A stretch of 64,000 nucleotides of DNA from Segatella buccae ATCC 33574 (GCF_000184945.1 NZ_GL586311.1:1962598-2026597), one strand, 5' to 3'; positions 41,867 through 51,446 are shown, numbered from the stretch's first letter. Made by a program: numbers and translations. Notes: generated by a model not told the origin, from the sequence alone.

Positions 41867-43114
41867 TTAGTATTTCATGAATGTTTGCATAAACTCTTGC
41901 AGGTGAAGCATGCCGTAACTGCCACTTACACAACTCACCTCGTCATATTGTTTCACCTCGTCGGCGACGATCCCCGGATACCATATCAAGAATGGAACCG
42001 GCTCTTTCACATGGGTGCGGATTTCCACGGGAGTGGGGTGGTCGGGCAGTACGGCTATGCACACCGGTTCTTCCCACTTGCTCACCTCTTCGTAGATGGG
42101 CTTCACCACCCGCCGGTCAAGATTTTCTATGGTCTTGATTTTCAGTTCCAAATCTCCATCGTGTCCCGCTTCGTCGCTGGCTTCCACGTGAAGGAATACA
42201 AAATCTTTTTTTTTCAGTTCCTCGAGGGCAGCTTGGGTCTTGCCCTCGTAGTTGGTGTCGGCGAGTCCGGTGGCTCCGGGAACGATGATGACTTCCAGTC
42301 CGGCATATCGTCCTATGCCGCGTATGAGGTCTACGGCCGATATGACACTTCCGCTTTTGACCTTCGGATAAAGCTGCATCAGTGTTTCCATGGAAGGGCG
42401 GTAGCCACCGCTCCACGGCCAGATACTGTTAGCCGGCCGTTCGCCACAGGCTGTTTTTGCCTTGTTGAACGGGTGCTCTGCCAGCAGCTTTTGGCTTTTT
42501 ATAATCAGGTCGTTTATCAAATCGGCCGTCTCTTTGGGTGTCATCCGCCCCTTTTCTGCCGGGTCGTTGCTCCAGTCCCCCTCTTCGGGTTTCACGAGCA
42601 GGGGGTGCCATTCTTCATTCGGGTGGTCGTGTGGGGGAGCACAGACAATATGCTTACTGGCATTTTTGATGACCAGTAGGTGCCGGTATTGGATGCCCGT
42701 GATGAATCTCACCTGTTCGTTACCCAACTTGTCGTTCAGATAGTTGATCAGTATATCGGCATTCTCTGTTGAAAGGTTACCGCCATTGTGTGTGATGATT
42801 TTTCCATCATCCAAGGTGATAAGATTGCAGCGCATGGCCATGTCTTCCGAAGCCATGTCATATCCTATGCTGGCTGCTTCCAGCGGTCCCCTGCCTTCAT
42901 ACACCTTGTTGAGGTCGTAGCCGAGGATGGCTGTATTGGCCACTTCGCTTCCGGGTAGGAAACCGTCAGGCACGGTCATCAGTCGTCCGGTTTTTCCCTG
43001 TTTGGCCAACAAGTCCATGTAGGGCGTATTGGCATACTGCAAAAGCGTCTTGCTCCCCAGACGCTCCACGGCGTGATCGGCCATACCGTCGCCTAATATA
43101 ATAATGTGTTTCAT
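41867..43114 (-). CDS. apgM-type phosphoglycerate mutase, probable homoserine kinase
   Basis: 415 residues of the archaeal-type cofactor-independent phosphoglycerate mutase family (alkaline phosphatase superfamily): metal Asp9 in ILGDGMAD, the Ser nucleophile in GSEVANT (Ser56), and C-terminal A-V-L-P-D-H-P-T-P and EASDEAGHDG metal sites. Lying between thrA and thrC, it fills the position of the missing homoserine kinase step. Comparative-genomic work has proposed such a role for this family; the sequence alone cannot separate the two activities. Confidence 0.82.
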   Translation of the reverse strand: MKHIIILGDGMADHAVERLGSKTLLQYANTPYMDLLAKQGKTGRLMTVPDGFLPGSEVANTAILGYDLNKVYEGRGPLEAASIGYDMASEDMAMRCNLITLDDGKIITHNGGNLSTENADILINYLNDKLGNEQVRFITGIQYRHLLVIKNASKHIVCAPPHDHPNEEWHPLLVKPEEGDWSNDPAEKGRMTPKETADLINDLIIKSQKLLAEHPFNKAKTACGERPANSIWPWSGGYRPSMETLMQLYPKVKSGSVISAVDLIRGIGRYAGLEVIIVPGATGLADTNYEGKTQAALEELKKKDFVFLHVEASDEAGHDGDLELKIKTIENLDRRVVKPIYEEVSKWEEPVCIAVLPDHPTPVEIRTHVKEPVPFLIWYPGIVADEVKQYDEVSCVSGSYGMLHLQEFMQTFMKY

Positions 43115-43141
43115 CTTGCGTCTCTTTATTTGGTGATTGGG

Positions 43142-45577
43142 TTATATGTTTGCTATGCTCATGATATTGGCAAAAACACCGGCAGCCGTCACGCCGGCCC
43201 CGGCTCCATAGCCTTGTATTTGCATCGGATAGGCCTTGTAGCGGTCGGTGGTGAGCAACACGATGTTGTTGCTTCCTTCCAAATTGTAGAAAGGATGGTT
43301 GCGATCTACAGCTTTCAGGGCTACATTGGTCTTTCCGCCCTCCATTGTTGCCACGAAACGCCAGCGTTTGCCTTCCGCTTCGAGTTGCTTGCGGCGCTTT
43401 TCAAAGTCGGCATTGAGTCGGGGCAACCGCTCCCAAAAATCCTCCAAACTGCCTTCAAAGTATTCGTCGGGCACGAAAAGATGCTTCTCCACGTCGGCTT
43501 GTTCCACCTTGTAGCCGGCCTCGCGGGAGAGAATCACCAGTTTGCGGACAACATCCGTACCACTGAGGTCAATGCGGGGATCGGGCTCCGAATATCCTTG
43601 CTCTTTAGCCCTGAGTACCGTTTCGGAGAAGGGGACATCGGCACTGATTTCATTGAAGATAAAGTTGAGTGTACCGCTCAGCACCGCTTCTATTTTCAGT
43701 ATTTTGTCTCCCGAGTTGCGCAGGTCGTTGATGGTGCCGATGATGGGGAGCCCTGCCCCCACATTGGTTTCAAAACGGAATTTCACCCCTCGTGCCAGAG
43801 CCGTGGTCTTGAGTCTCAAATAACTGTCGTAGTCGCTCGAAGCGGCTATCTTGTTGGCTGCAACCACAGAGATGTTGTGCTCCAGAAACGATTGGTAGAG
43901 CATGGCTATGTCTTTACTGGCTGTGCAGTCTACGAACACCGAGTTGAATATGTTCATGTTGATGACGGCATCACGCAGCCGTTCGGGTGTACTGGGTTCG
44001 CTCCGTTTCAGTTCGTCATGAAAATTCTCCAGATCGAGTCCGTCGCGGTTAAAGATGGCGTTTCTTGAACTTGCGATGCCCACCACATTGAGTTTTAGGC
44101 GGTTGCGCTCTTTCAGTTCTTCGTATTGCTTCTTGATTTGTTCGATGAGTTTGCCCCCCACAGTGCCCACACCGCAGATGAAAAGGTTGAGCACCTTGTA
44201 TTCAGAGAGGAAGAAAGAGTCGTGAAGCACGTTGAGGCTCTTGCGTAGAAACTCTGCCTTCACGACAAACGAGATGTTGGTTTCCGATGCTCCCTGTGCG
44301 CAGGCTATTACGCTGATGCCCGAGCGACCGAGTGTGCCGAACAGTTTACCGGCAATACCGGCAGCGTGTTTCATGTTCTCACCGACAATGGCGATGGTGG
44401 CCAGTCCACATTCGGCATGCATGGGAAACATGGCACCGTCTTCTATTTCTGCGGCAAACTCATCGTTGAGCACCTCCACGGCAGCAGCAACATCCTGCTC
44501 GCGCACACCGATGGAGGTCGAATTTTCCGAAGAAGCCTGACTCACCATAAACACGGAGATACCGTGTGCCGCCAGTTTGGAGAATATGCGGCGGTTCACG
44601 CCTATCACTCCCACCATCGAAAGGCCTGTCACCGTGATGAGGGCCGTACCTCCGATAGACGATATACCCTTGATAGGCTTCCGGTTGTCTTCCACCTCCT
44701 GCTTGATGATGGTGCCCGGATTTTCAGGATTGAACGTGTTTTTTACCCTGATGGGGATATTCTTGATGCATACGGGATAGATGGTCGGAGGATAGATGAC
44801 CTTGGCACCGAAGTTACAAAGTTCCATGGCTTCGATGTAACTCAACTCGTTGATGGTGTAGGCTGTCTTGATAATGCGAGGATCGGCAGTCATGAATCCA
44901 TCCACGTCGGTCCATATTTCCAGCACCTCGGCATCAAGCACAGCTGCCAGTATGGCTGCCGTGTAGTCACTGCCGCCCCTTCCTAGATTGGTAGTCTCAT
45001 CTGTGTCGCGGTCGCGGCTGATGAAGCCCGGCACGAGCGACACCCGCGGCAGATTGTCGAAAGTGTCTAAAACTAACTTGTTGGTCAGCTCGTTGTCGAG
45101 AACGTGCTTGCCATTTTTGCGCTCTGTCTTGATGAAGTTGCGGGCGTCATACCATTTGGCTCCGCCGATGAGTGTGGCCACGATGTTGCTTGAAAGTCTC
45201 TCGCCATAACTCACGATGGCATCTTGGCTCTTCTCGCTCAGGTCATGTATGAGGTACACACCGAAGTAGATGCTCCTCAACTGTTCGAAAAGGGCATCGA
45301 CGGTGTTGAACAAGTCTTCTCGTTTCTTGGTGTCGGTGATGATGGTGTCTATCATTTTATGGTGTCTGTCCACCATATCGTCAAACTCCGTTTTCCACCC
45401 ATCATCGTGTTTTAGGGCTAACTTTGAGGTGGCTATCAGCTTGTCGGTAATACCCCCAAGGGCACTTACTACGACTACAACCGGCTGATGCTTGGCCTCG
45501 TTTTCTACAATCTTCTTTAAGCTGAGAATGCTTTTGACGGAACCAACAGATGTTCCGCCGAATTTTAAGACTTTCAT
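43142..45577 (-). CDS. thrA: bifunctional aspartokinase / homoserine dehydrogenase
   Basis: 811 residues. Aspartokinase (1 to about 290) begins KVLKFGGTSVGS and has GRGGSDYTAA; two ACT-like units (about 310-460) regulate it; homoserine dehydrogenase (about 463-811) starts FICGVGTVGG and has A-N-K-I-A-A and D-L-S-G-T-D. It performs the first and third steps from aspartate to homoserine. ATG 45577 is used; TTG at 45583 is an alternative. First gene of the thr operon. Confidence 0.96.
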   Translation of the reverse strand: MKVLKFGGTSVGSVKSILSLKKIVENEAKHQPVVVVVSALGGITDKLIATSKLALKHDDGWKTEFDDMVDRHHKMIDTIITDTKKREDLFNTVDALFEQLRSIYFGVYLIHDLSEKSQDAIVSYGERLSSNIVATLIGGAKWYDARNFIKTERKNGKHVLDNELTNKLVLDTFDNLPRVSLVPGFISRDRDTDETTNLGRGGSDYTAAILAAVLDAEVLEIWTDVDGFMTADPRIIKTAYTINELSYIEAMELCNFGAKVIYPPTIYPVCIKNIPIRVKNTFNPENPGTIIKQEVEDNRKPIKGISSIGGTALITVTGLSMVGVIGVNRRIFSKLAAHGISVFMVSQASSENSTSIGVREQDVAAAVEVLNDEFAAEIEDGAMFPMHAECGLATIAIVGENMKHAAGIAGKLFGTLGRSGISVIACAQGASETNISFVVKAEFLRKSLNVLHDSFFLSEYKVLNLFICGVGTVGGKLIEQIKKQYEELKERNRLKLNVVGIASSRNAIFNRDGLDLENFHDELKRSEPSTPERLRDAVINMNIFNSVFVDCTASKDIAMLYQSFLEHNISVVAANKIAASSDYDSYLRLKTTALARGVKFRFETNVGAGLPIIGTINDLRNSGDKILKIEAVLSGTLNFIFNEISADVPFSETVLRAKEQGYSEPDPRIDLSGTDVVRKLVILSREAGYKVEQADVEKHLFVPDEYFEGSLEDFWERLPRLNADFEKRRKQLEAEGKRWRFVATMEGGKTNVALKAVDRNHPFYNLEGSNNIVLLTTDRYKAYPMQIQGYGAGAGVTAAGVFANIMSIANI

Positions 45578-45605
45578 TTGCAATAATGTTTAGTAATGCA
45601 ATGCT

Positions 45606-45651
45606 CCCCCCGGAACAAACGGGGCTGAAGCAAAACTTGGTTGCAAATTTA
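45606..45651 (-). promoter_or_regulatory. thr operon promoter and leader hairpin
   Basis: TAAATTTG (plus 45644-45651 as CAAATTTA) is the -7. In the roughly 60-nt leader CCCCG and CGGGG can pair (plus 45606-45625). There is no U run, so an attenuator is not supported. Confidence 0.5.
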
Positions 45652-45803
45652 CAATAATTACATCAAATCCGCAATAAATCCGATGATATTTTGTAGATTT
45701 TTCCACGGTATTGTTATCCGGGCGGAGTGTAGCTGCATCTTGACTTCACTTAATTTTCGGGAAAAATATCCCGTTTATTTTTGCTGTTTCTATAAATTCT
45801 TCC

Positions 45804-45811
45804 TACTTTTG
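45804..45811 (+). promoter_or_regulatory. thrS promoter
   Basis: TACTTTTG with TTTG at 45780-45783 (20-bp spacer). Leader about 36 nt, without T-box features. Confidence 0.7.
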
Positions 45812-45852
45812 CAGTAATTTACATATAGTTACAAATAATCGTATCATTTGTT

Positions 45853-47805
45853 ATGGTAAAAATCACATTTCCGGATGGCTCTGTCCGTGAGTATGAACAG
45901 GGAGTGACCGGACTTCAAATCGCCGAGAGCATTTCGCCGGCTCTCGCTCGCAACGTTGTATCTTGCGGTGTCAATGGCGAAACAGTAGAGCTGAACCGTC
46001 CTATCAACGACGATGCAACCATTGCGCTCTACAAATTTGAGGATGAAGAAGGGAAGCACACTTTCTGGCATACATCCGCCCACTTGTTGGCTGAAGCCCT
46101 GAAAGAGCTTTATCCCGGCATTCAGTTCGGATTCGGTCCGGCCATAGAGAATGGTTTCTTCTATGACGTGATGCCGGCCGGCGGGCAGACTATTTCCGAA
46201 AACGACTTCCCCAAGATAGAGGCCAAGATGCTTGAATTGGCCAAAAAAGACGAACCGGTGGTGCGGCGTGAAGTGCCCAAGGCCGAAGCTCTGGAAGAAT
46301 TTAAGGCCGACGGGCAGACTTATAAGTGTGAGCACATCGATTTGGATCTTGAAGACGGAAGTATTTCCACCTACACTCAAGGCAATTTTACCGACCTTTG
46401 CCGTGGCCCGCACCTTATATCTACCGGTGCCATCAAGGCCCTCAAGATAACAAGTGTCGCCGGTGCTTTTTGGCGCGGTGATGCCAAGCGCGAACAAATG
46501 ACCCGTATCTACGGCATCAGCTTCCCCAAGAAGAAGATGCTTGATGAGTATCTTGTGATGCTTGAAGAAGCCAAAAAGCGTGACCATCGCAAGATAGGCA
46601 AGGAGATGGAACTCTTCATGTTCTCGGAGCGGGTGGGCAAGGGGTTACCCATTTGGCTGCCCAAAGGCACCGAACTTCGTCTTCGCCTGCAAGAGCTGCT
46701 GCGCAGCATGTTGCGCCCTTACAACTATCAGGAGGTCATCACGCCGGGCATAGGCGGTAAGAGTCTTTATGTCACTTCCGGCCACTATGCACATTATGGC
46801 AAAGACGCTTTCCAGCCCATTCATACGCCGGAAGAAGACGAGGAATACATGCTCAAGCCGATGAACTGCCCTCATCATTGTGAGGTGTTCGCCCGCAAGC
46901 CCCGTTCCTACAAAGATTTGCCTTTGCGCATCGCCGAGTTTGGCACGGTGTTCCGCTACGAGAAGAGTGGCGAACTGCATGGTCTCACCCGGGTACGCAC
47001 GTTCACACAAGACGATGCGCATATCTTCGTGCGTCCGGATCAGGTGAAGGCAGAGTTTGAGACCAATATCGACATCATCCTGAAGGTATTCAACATCTTC
47101 GGTTTCGACAACTATGAGGCCCAGATTTCCCTCCGTGATCCTAACGATAAGGAGAAGTATATCGGATCCGACGAGGTGTGGGAGGAGAGTGAGACGGCTA
47201 TTAAGGAAGCCTGCGCCGAGAAGGGACTCAAGGCCCGTGTTGAGCTTGGTGAGGCAGCCTTCTATGGTCCTAAGCTCGACTTTATGGTCAAAGACGCTAT
47301 TGGTCGCCGTTGGCAGTTGGGCACGATTCAGGTTGATTACAATCTCCCGAACCGCTTCAAGCTTGAATACACTGCCGAGGATAACTCAAAGAAGACACCT
47401 GTCATGATTCACCGTGCGCCGTTTGGCTCACTGGAGCGTTTCACCGCCGTGCTCATCGAGCACACTGCCGGTCACTTCCCCTTGTGGCTGACACCCGATC
47501 AGGTGGCCATCCTGCCCATTTCAGAAAAGTACAATGACTACGCCAAGAGCGTGGCACGCTATTTCGACTCTGTGGGGGTGCGTGCCATCATTGATGAACG
47601 CAACGAGAAGATTGGCCGTAAAATTCGCGACAACGAGTTGAAACGTGTGCCTTACATGGTCATCGTCGGTGAGAAAGAGAGTGCCGAAGGCCTTGTAAGT
47701 ATGCGTAAGCAGGGGGGGGGCGAGCAGGCTACCATGACGATGGAAGAGTTTGCGCAGCGCATCAACAGTGAAGTGGCCGACATGCTTTCGACCGTGAAAG
47801 AATAA
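45853..47805 (+). CDS. thrS: threonyl-tRNA synthetase
   Basis: 650 residues: an N-terminal TGS domain (1-60), editing domain with [11 protein letters not shown] (near 73-83), class II catalytic core with PMNCPHHCE (zinc Cys, near 337) and [11 protein letters not shown] (motif 3), and an anticodon-binding domain (about 535-645). It charges tRNA-Thr and edits Ser. A run of nine G at 47712-47720 encodes three Gly near the C-terminus. infC does not follow, unlike in many genomes. Confidence 0.97.
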   Translation: MVKITFPDGSVREYEQGVTGLQIAESISPALARNVVSCGVNGETVELNRPINDDATIALYKFEDEEGKHTFWHTSAHLLAEALKELYPGIQFGFGPAIENGFFYDVMPAGGQTISENDFPKIEAKMLELAKKDEPVVRREVPKAEALEEFKADGQTYKCEHIDLDLEDGSISTYTQGNFTDLCRGPHLISTGAIKALKITSVAGAFWRGDAKREQMTRIYGISFPKKKMLDEYLVMLEEAKKRDHRKIGKEMELFMFSERVGKGLPIWLPKGTELRLRLQELLRSMLRPYNYQEVITPGIGGKSLYVTSGHYAHYGKDAFQPIHTPEEDEEYMLKPMNCPHHCEVFARKPRSYKDLPLRIAEFGTVFRYEKSGELHGLTRVRTFTQDDAHIFVRPDQVKAEFETNIDIILKVFNIFGFDNYEAQISLRDPNDKEKYIGSDEVWEESETAIKEACAEKGLKARVELGEAAFYGPKLDFMVKDAIGRRWQLGTIQVDYNLPNRFKLEYTAEDNSKKTPVMIHRAPFGSLERFTAVLIEHTAGHFPLWLTPDQVAILPISEKYNDYAKSVARYFDSVGVRAIIDERNEKIGRKIRDNELKRVPYMVIVGEKESAEGLVSMRKQGGGEQATMTMEEFAQRINSEVADMLSTVKE

Positions 47806-47877
47806 GAATAACTCCCAAGAAAGCCTGTCTTTCTGATTTTTTGGAATGGACGGGTATTGGGTTTTTAAAATAACGAA

Positions 47878-47925
47878 ACGGGTGACAAATAGCTTCATCA
47901 AACTATTTGCCACCCGTATTTTTTC
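47878..47925 (+). terminator. thrS terminator
   Basis: ACGGGTGACAAATAG (47878-47892) pairs with CTATTTGCCACCCGT (47903-47917) with one mismatch, followed by ATTTTTTC. Confidence 0.85.
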
Positions 47926-48002
47926 TTTTTGTTGTGTAGTATAGCCATTTCGGCTTACCGAGCTTCTTTACTTCAAGTGTCACAAATGCTACCTTTACTT
48001 TG

Positions 48003-48100
48003 GTGCGAAGCCCTTGAACCATCTGTGCGGAGGCTTTGCACCATCTGTTCGGCAGCCTTGCACAGTATGTGCAACAGCCATGCACAGTCTCTGTGGCAGG
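48003..48100. repeat. 22-nt unit array, locus B (best preserved)
   Basis: A half unit GTGCGAAGCC (48003-48012) is followed by four contiguous 22-nt units starting at 48013, 48035, 48057 and 48079. GCAC (positions 4-7) and GTGC (13-16) alternate, so half-sites recur about every 11 bp. It lies in the 459-bp gap 47806-48264 between the thrS terminator and the next promoter; no ORF follows it. Confidence 0.7.
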
Positions 48101-48232
48101 ACTTTTGGGTTGGCACTTGGTTGGTTGGCATATACAAAGGAGTCCTGATACGCTTGCATGGAGTTATTTTGCTTTCTGCGAACAGATTGCGTTAATCTTC
48201 CAAATTCTTTCGGTTTTTACGGCGAATTTTCG

Positions 48233-48240
48233 TAAGTTTG
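48233..48240 (+). promoter_or_regulatory. promoter of the DUF5715 gene (-7)
   Basis: TAAGTTTG matches the -7 consensus, 24 nt before the ATG at 48265. Confidence 0.6.
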
Positions 48241-48264
48241 CAGGTGCTTAGAAAAAGGATTTGG

Positions 48265-49107
48265 ATGAAATCAAACAAGAATAAGTTTCTTCTCGGTTTT
48301 TCTGTTGTTGTGGTGGTGCTGGCCATCATACGCTGTGTGTTTCCCCGTATCGCTGAACCAAGGGGCAGTGGTGTGGTTGCAATGGATTCTCTCTCGACCG
48401 ATTCTGTGGCTTATGCCCTAAGTGACAGTGTGGACAAGGTGTCGCTGAAGGAGAAAAACAAGGAAACAGTGCCCGCTAATGATTCCGATTTTCGGGTGGC
48501 GGCGACTTCACCTTTTTTCAATGAGGACGGGACATTGACCAAACATCGTATATTCAGTGTTCCCAATTTTGCACAGACATTTCCCGACCAAAACGATGTA
48601 CAGTTGGAATCGGCCAACAAGTGGGGAGTGCAGCCGGTGGCTAATCGTTCAGAAGCTGAAGGTAAGAAGGCCGAACTTGTGTATGTGGGTAGTAATCCTT
48701 ATTTTTATATCGACGAGCTCCGTTCCAGTATTCCCTATCTTGTGCCGCGGGCTTCGGAACTGTTGCAGGACATAGGGCGCAATTTTTTCGATTCGTTGCA
48801 AGTGAAAGGAGTACCCTTGCACAAGCTTATTGTTACGAGTGTGATGCGGAGTAAGGAAGATGTGCAGAAACTTAGAAGTCATAACGGCAATGCCACTCAA
48901 AACTCCTGTCACATGTATGGGACGACTTTTGATATTTGCTACAACCGGTATAAGACAGTTGAAAGTCCCGGCGAGAAGCGTCGAGCAGTGCGTAACGATA
49001 CGTTGAAATGGGTACTCAGTGAAGTGTTGCGCGACCTTCGGCAGCAGGAACGTTGCTGGATCAAGTATGAGGTGCATCAAGGCTGCTTCCATATCACTAC
49101 GCGTTGA
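48265..49107 (+). CDS. DUF5715 protein, possible M15-like peptidase
   Basis: 280 residues: an N-terminal membrane anchor (8-23), a Ser/Asp-rich linker (35-85), then a globular domain. The C-terminal part has SCHMYGTTFD (214-223) and YEVHQGCFHI (268-277). The spacing S-x-H-x-x-G-x-x-x-D followed by E-x-H/H recalls the zinc ligands of M15 (VanY-type) D,D-carboxypeptidases, with His216, Asp223 and His271 or His276. It belongs to a conserved Bacteroidales family annotated only as DUF5715. A wall-related role is inference. Confidence 0.7.
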   Translation: MKSNKNKFLLGFSVVVVVLAIIRCVFPRIAEPRGSGVVAMDSLSTDSVAYALSDSVDKVSLKEKNKETVPANDSDFRVAATSPFFNEDGTLTKHRIFSVPNFAQTFPDQNDVQLESANKWGVQPVANRSEAEGKKAELVYVGSNPYFYIDELRSSIPYLVPRASELLQDIGRNFFDSLQVKGVPLHKLIVTSVMRSKEDVQKLRSHNGNATQNSCHMYGTTFDICYNRYKTVESPGEKRRAVRNDTLKWVLSEVLRDLRQQERCWIKYEVHQGCFHITTR

Positions 49108-49209
49108 TGCTGATAGTGTATATAATTCTGCTTGGGCAGTATATGGGGAAATGTGGGAAAAGTCGTATAGGCCAGCTATTTTGAAATCAGCATTTGATAG
49201 CTAAGAAAA

Positions 49210-49282
49210 CAAAAAGTAAGGGAATTAAAGAATAGAATCATGTTGAAGCATGAAACGATATTCTTTAATTCCCTTATTTTTG
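49210..49282. terminator. long bidirectional hairpin between convergent genes
   Basis: The arms (about 49210-49242 and 49250-49282) share a near-perfect stem of more than 20 bp built on TAAGGGAATTAAAGAAT and its complement, with T runs on both sides. It can end the DUF5715 mRNA and the minus-strand operon. Confidence 0.8.
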
Positions 49283-49345
49283 TGATTATTTTGCGATGCA
49301 CGCAAACTTTGATTCAAAAATGCGGAATGTCAGAAGTGGCTTTCG

Positions 49346-49858
49346 TTAGTATTTTGACCAGTCTATGTTGCGTATCACACCGAGAGCTTTTTCCCAATCG
49401 CAGTCCAAGCAAAACTGTAAGGGATAGTCATCGCGGTCGTAATAGGCATTTACAAGTTCTTTATCTTCATCATTGAAGAGCGGACTGTCAATGGTGGCAC
49501 GCTTGAAGAAGAATATCACCTTATCGCGGTTTTTCTTCTTGCATTCGTCCAAACGTTTGAAATAAAGTTGGAGATACTGGTGCATGGCATAACTCAACTC
49601 GTTGAGTTGTTTGATTTTGGCATTGAGCGTATCTACATTCATGTTGCCGGAAAGCATATCGGCTGCCGGAAGGATTTTGCCGCGAATGTAAGTGAGTTCG
49701 TCATATTTGAAGATGGCCACTTTCCTTTCGAATAAGCTCTTGGTCGTGTCATTGACCGTTTCCAATGCGTTGTGCATCATGTAGTTGAGCACATCTTGCG
49801 CTTTTGTTGGAGTGCATAGCAGCATGGTGAAAAACACCAAAGATAATAGTTTCTTCAT
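49346..49858 (-). CDS. exported protein of unknown function
   Basis: 170 residues with a clear signal peptide (1-20, TKA then Q). The mature protein is helical, with a Lys-rich segment (C-K-K-K-N-R-D-K-V near 106-114) and two Cys in FCLDCDWE near the end that could pair. I do not recognise the family. It is the last gene of a six-gene minus-strand run, 15 nt after the ABC protein, and so may be periplasmic and co-regulated with it. Confidence 0.65.
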   Translation of the reverse strand: MKKLLSLVFFTMLLCTPTKAQDVLNYMMHNALETVNDTTKSLFERKVAIFKYDELTYIRGKILPAADMLSGNMNVDTLNAKIKQLNELSYAMHQYLQLYFKRLDECKKKNRDKVIFFFKRATIDSPLFNDEDKELVNAYYDRDDYPLQFCLDCDWEKALGVIRNIDWSKY

Positions 49859-49873
49859 ATTTTCTAATCGTTT

Positions 49874-51382
49874 TTAAATGTTATTTTTTTGTTCTTTTTG
49901 TGTATGTCGGGTGAGAAAAAGTTGATGATCGATACATGTGGGAAGTTCTTCCTGATAGTGTGTGACCATGATCAGTGTCTTGTCTTGTCGCTGGCAAAAA
50001 ATGTCTATGATGTCTTTTACTTTACTTCTGTTTGGATTGTCAAGTCCGTGAAGAGGTTCGTCGAGAATCAACAATTCCGGATCTTTCACGAAAGCACGGG
50101 CCAATAACACCAGTCTTTGCTCGCCACTGGAAATTTTGAGGAATGTCCGTTCGGCCAACGCTTCAATGCCGAAAATGCGCATCCAGAAGCGACACCAGGC
50201 ATAGTCTTCCTCTTGCGGCTTGGCATAGAGCCCTATGGAGTCTGTCAGTCCGCTGGCTACAATCCGGATGCAGGGCAGGTCGCGCCGATATGCACGGTGC
50301 ATTTCAGGAGATACATAGCCTATGCGTTTTTTGATTTCCCAGATGGTTTCGCCGCTTCCTCTGGCTTTTCCGAACAAGGAGATGTCGCAAGCATAGCTTT
50401 GTGGATTGTCGGCACACACTAAACTGAGTAGGGTAGACTTTCCCGAACCGTTCTCTCCACTTAATGCCCACCTTTCTCCCTTTCTCACAGTCCAATTGAG
50501 ACTCTCTAAAATAGGACGTTCCCCATATCGGATATTCACTTTATTCATCCTGACCACATTTTCTGATAGGGCGGCTACGTGGATGTAAGGGAGGGAGAGG
50601 ATGGCTTCTCGACAGTCTTGTGGGAGCGTGGCGGAAAGCCATTCGTGCCGGCGGGCAATATAATCTGTACGCTTTTCCTTGGCACTCACCCGAAGATTGT
50701 TGATTTCCACCACGTGAGTGATGAATTCGGGAATCTCATCGCATTTGCTCAACACGAGGATTATTTGTAGCGTCTGTCGGGCGGATAATTCTCTGAGCAA
50801 GTCTTTCAGTTGCTTACGGGTGCCGGCATCCAGCCCTATGAACGGATTGTCAATGATGAGCACCCTTGGGGAAGATAAGAGCGTGGAAAGGAGTTTGAGT
50901 TTGCGCAATTCGCCGCTTGAGAGGAGAATGATATACTTATCAAGCAAAGTCTCCATGTGGAAGAGCCGACAAAGGTGTTCTTTGAATCTATGACGTTCGG
51001 GAGAGTCCTCGCCGTCCATACGATAGGCTTCTTCCAACCATTGGTCTGCGGTGGGCGTATTCTCATCTATTTCCTGCTGGTTCCAGCGTTGTTGTAAGAA
51101 ATAAGTACGGTCGTTGTCACTGCCATAGGAGTCGTGGAAAGTGATATACTTGATGTTGTCACTCACCAACGGTTTGGTACTTGGAGAAAAATCATAATGG
51201 GGAGGATGTGTCAGCAAGGAGTGCCGGCCTGTCAGCATATTCACCAACATGGATTTGCCACCGCCATTCGGCCCGACGATGGCGATGTGTTCACCATCGG
51301 CAAGCTCGAAATCAACGGGCTCGGCCAGTCGCCATTCGGGCATTCCTGCCACTCCTTTTTCTATATGTATGATCTTTTGCAT
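49874..51382 (-). CDS. tandem ABC ATPase (ModF-like)
   Basis: 502 residues, two nucleotide-binding domains and no membrane domain. Domain 1: Walker A GPNGGGKS (37-44), signature LSSGELRK (near 164), Walker B LIIDNPFIGLD where the catalytic Glu is Asn. Domain 2: GENGSGKST (near 308-316), ISSGEQR, LLILDEP with Glu intact. E. coli ModF has the same two-domain build and is linked to molybdate/photorepair genes. No transporter partner is adjacent. It lies 64 nt after ruvC. Confidence 0.82.
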   Translation of the reverse strand: MQKIIHIEKGVAGMPEWRLAEPVDFELADGEHIAIVGPNGGGKSMLVNMLTGRHSLLTHPPHYDFSPSTKPLVSDNIKYITFHDSYGSDNDRTYFLQQRWNQQEIDENTPTADQWLEEAYRMDGEDSPERHRFKEHLCRLFHMETLLDKYIILLSSGELRKLKLLSTLLSSPRVLIIDNPFIGLDAGTRKQLKDLLRELSARQTLQIILVLSKCDEIPEFITHVVEINNLRVSAKEKRTDYIARRHEWLSATLPQDCREAILSLPYIHVAALSENVVRMNKVNIRYGERPILESLNWTVRKGERWALSGENGSGKSTLLSLVCADNPQSYACDISLFGKARGSGETIWEIKKRIGYVSPEMHRAYRRDLPCIRIVASGLTDSIGLYAKPQEEDYAWCRFWMRIFGIEALAERTFLKISSGEQRLVLLARAFVKDPELLILDEPLHGLDNPNRSKVKDIIDIFCQRQDKTLIMVTHYQEELPTCIDHQLFLTRHTQKEQKNNI

Positions 51383-51446
51383 CCCCGTTAACGAGTTGTT
51401 GTGGGCTGTTTACACCGGTTGTTCACGACATCTTGCCTATTTGCCG

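Noticed and set aside
45578-45852. tRNA or T-box between thrA and thrS
   Set aside because: The gap holds two divergent promoters and a short GC hairpin; no cloverleaf and no T-box sequence.
48003-48100. CRISPR array
   Set aside because: The 22-nt units are contiguous, diverged and have no spacers; no cas gene is present.
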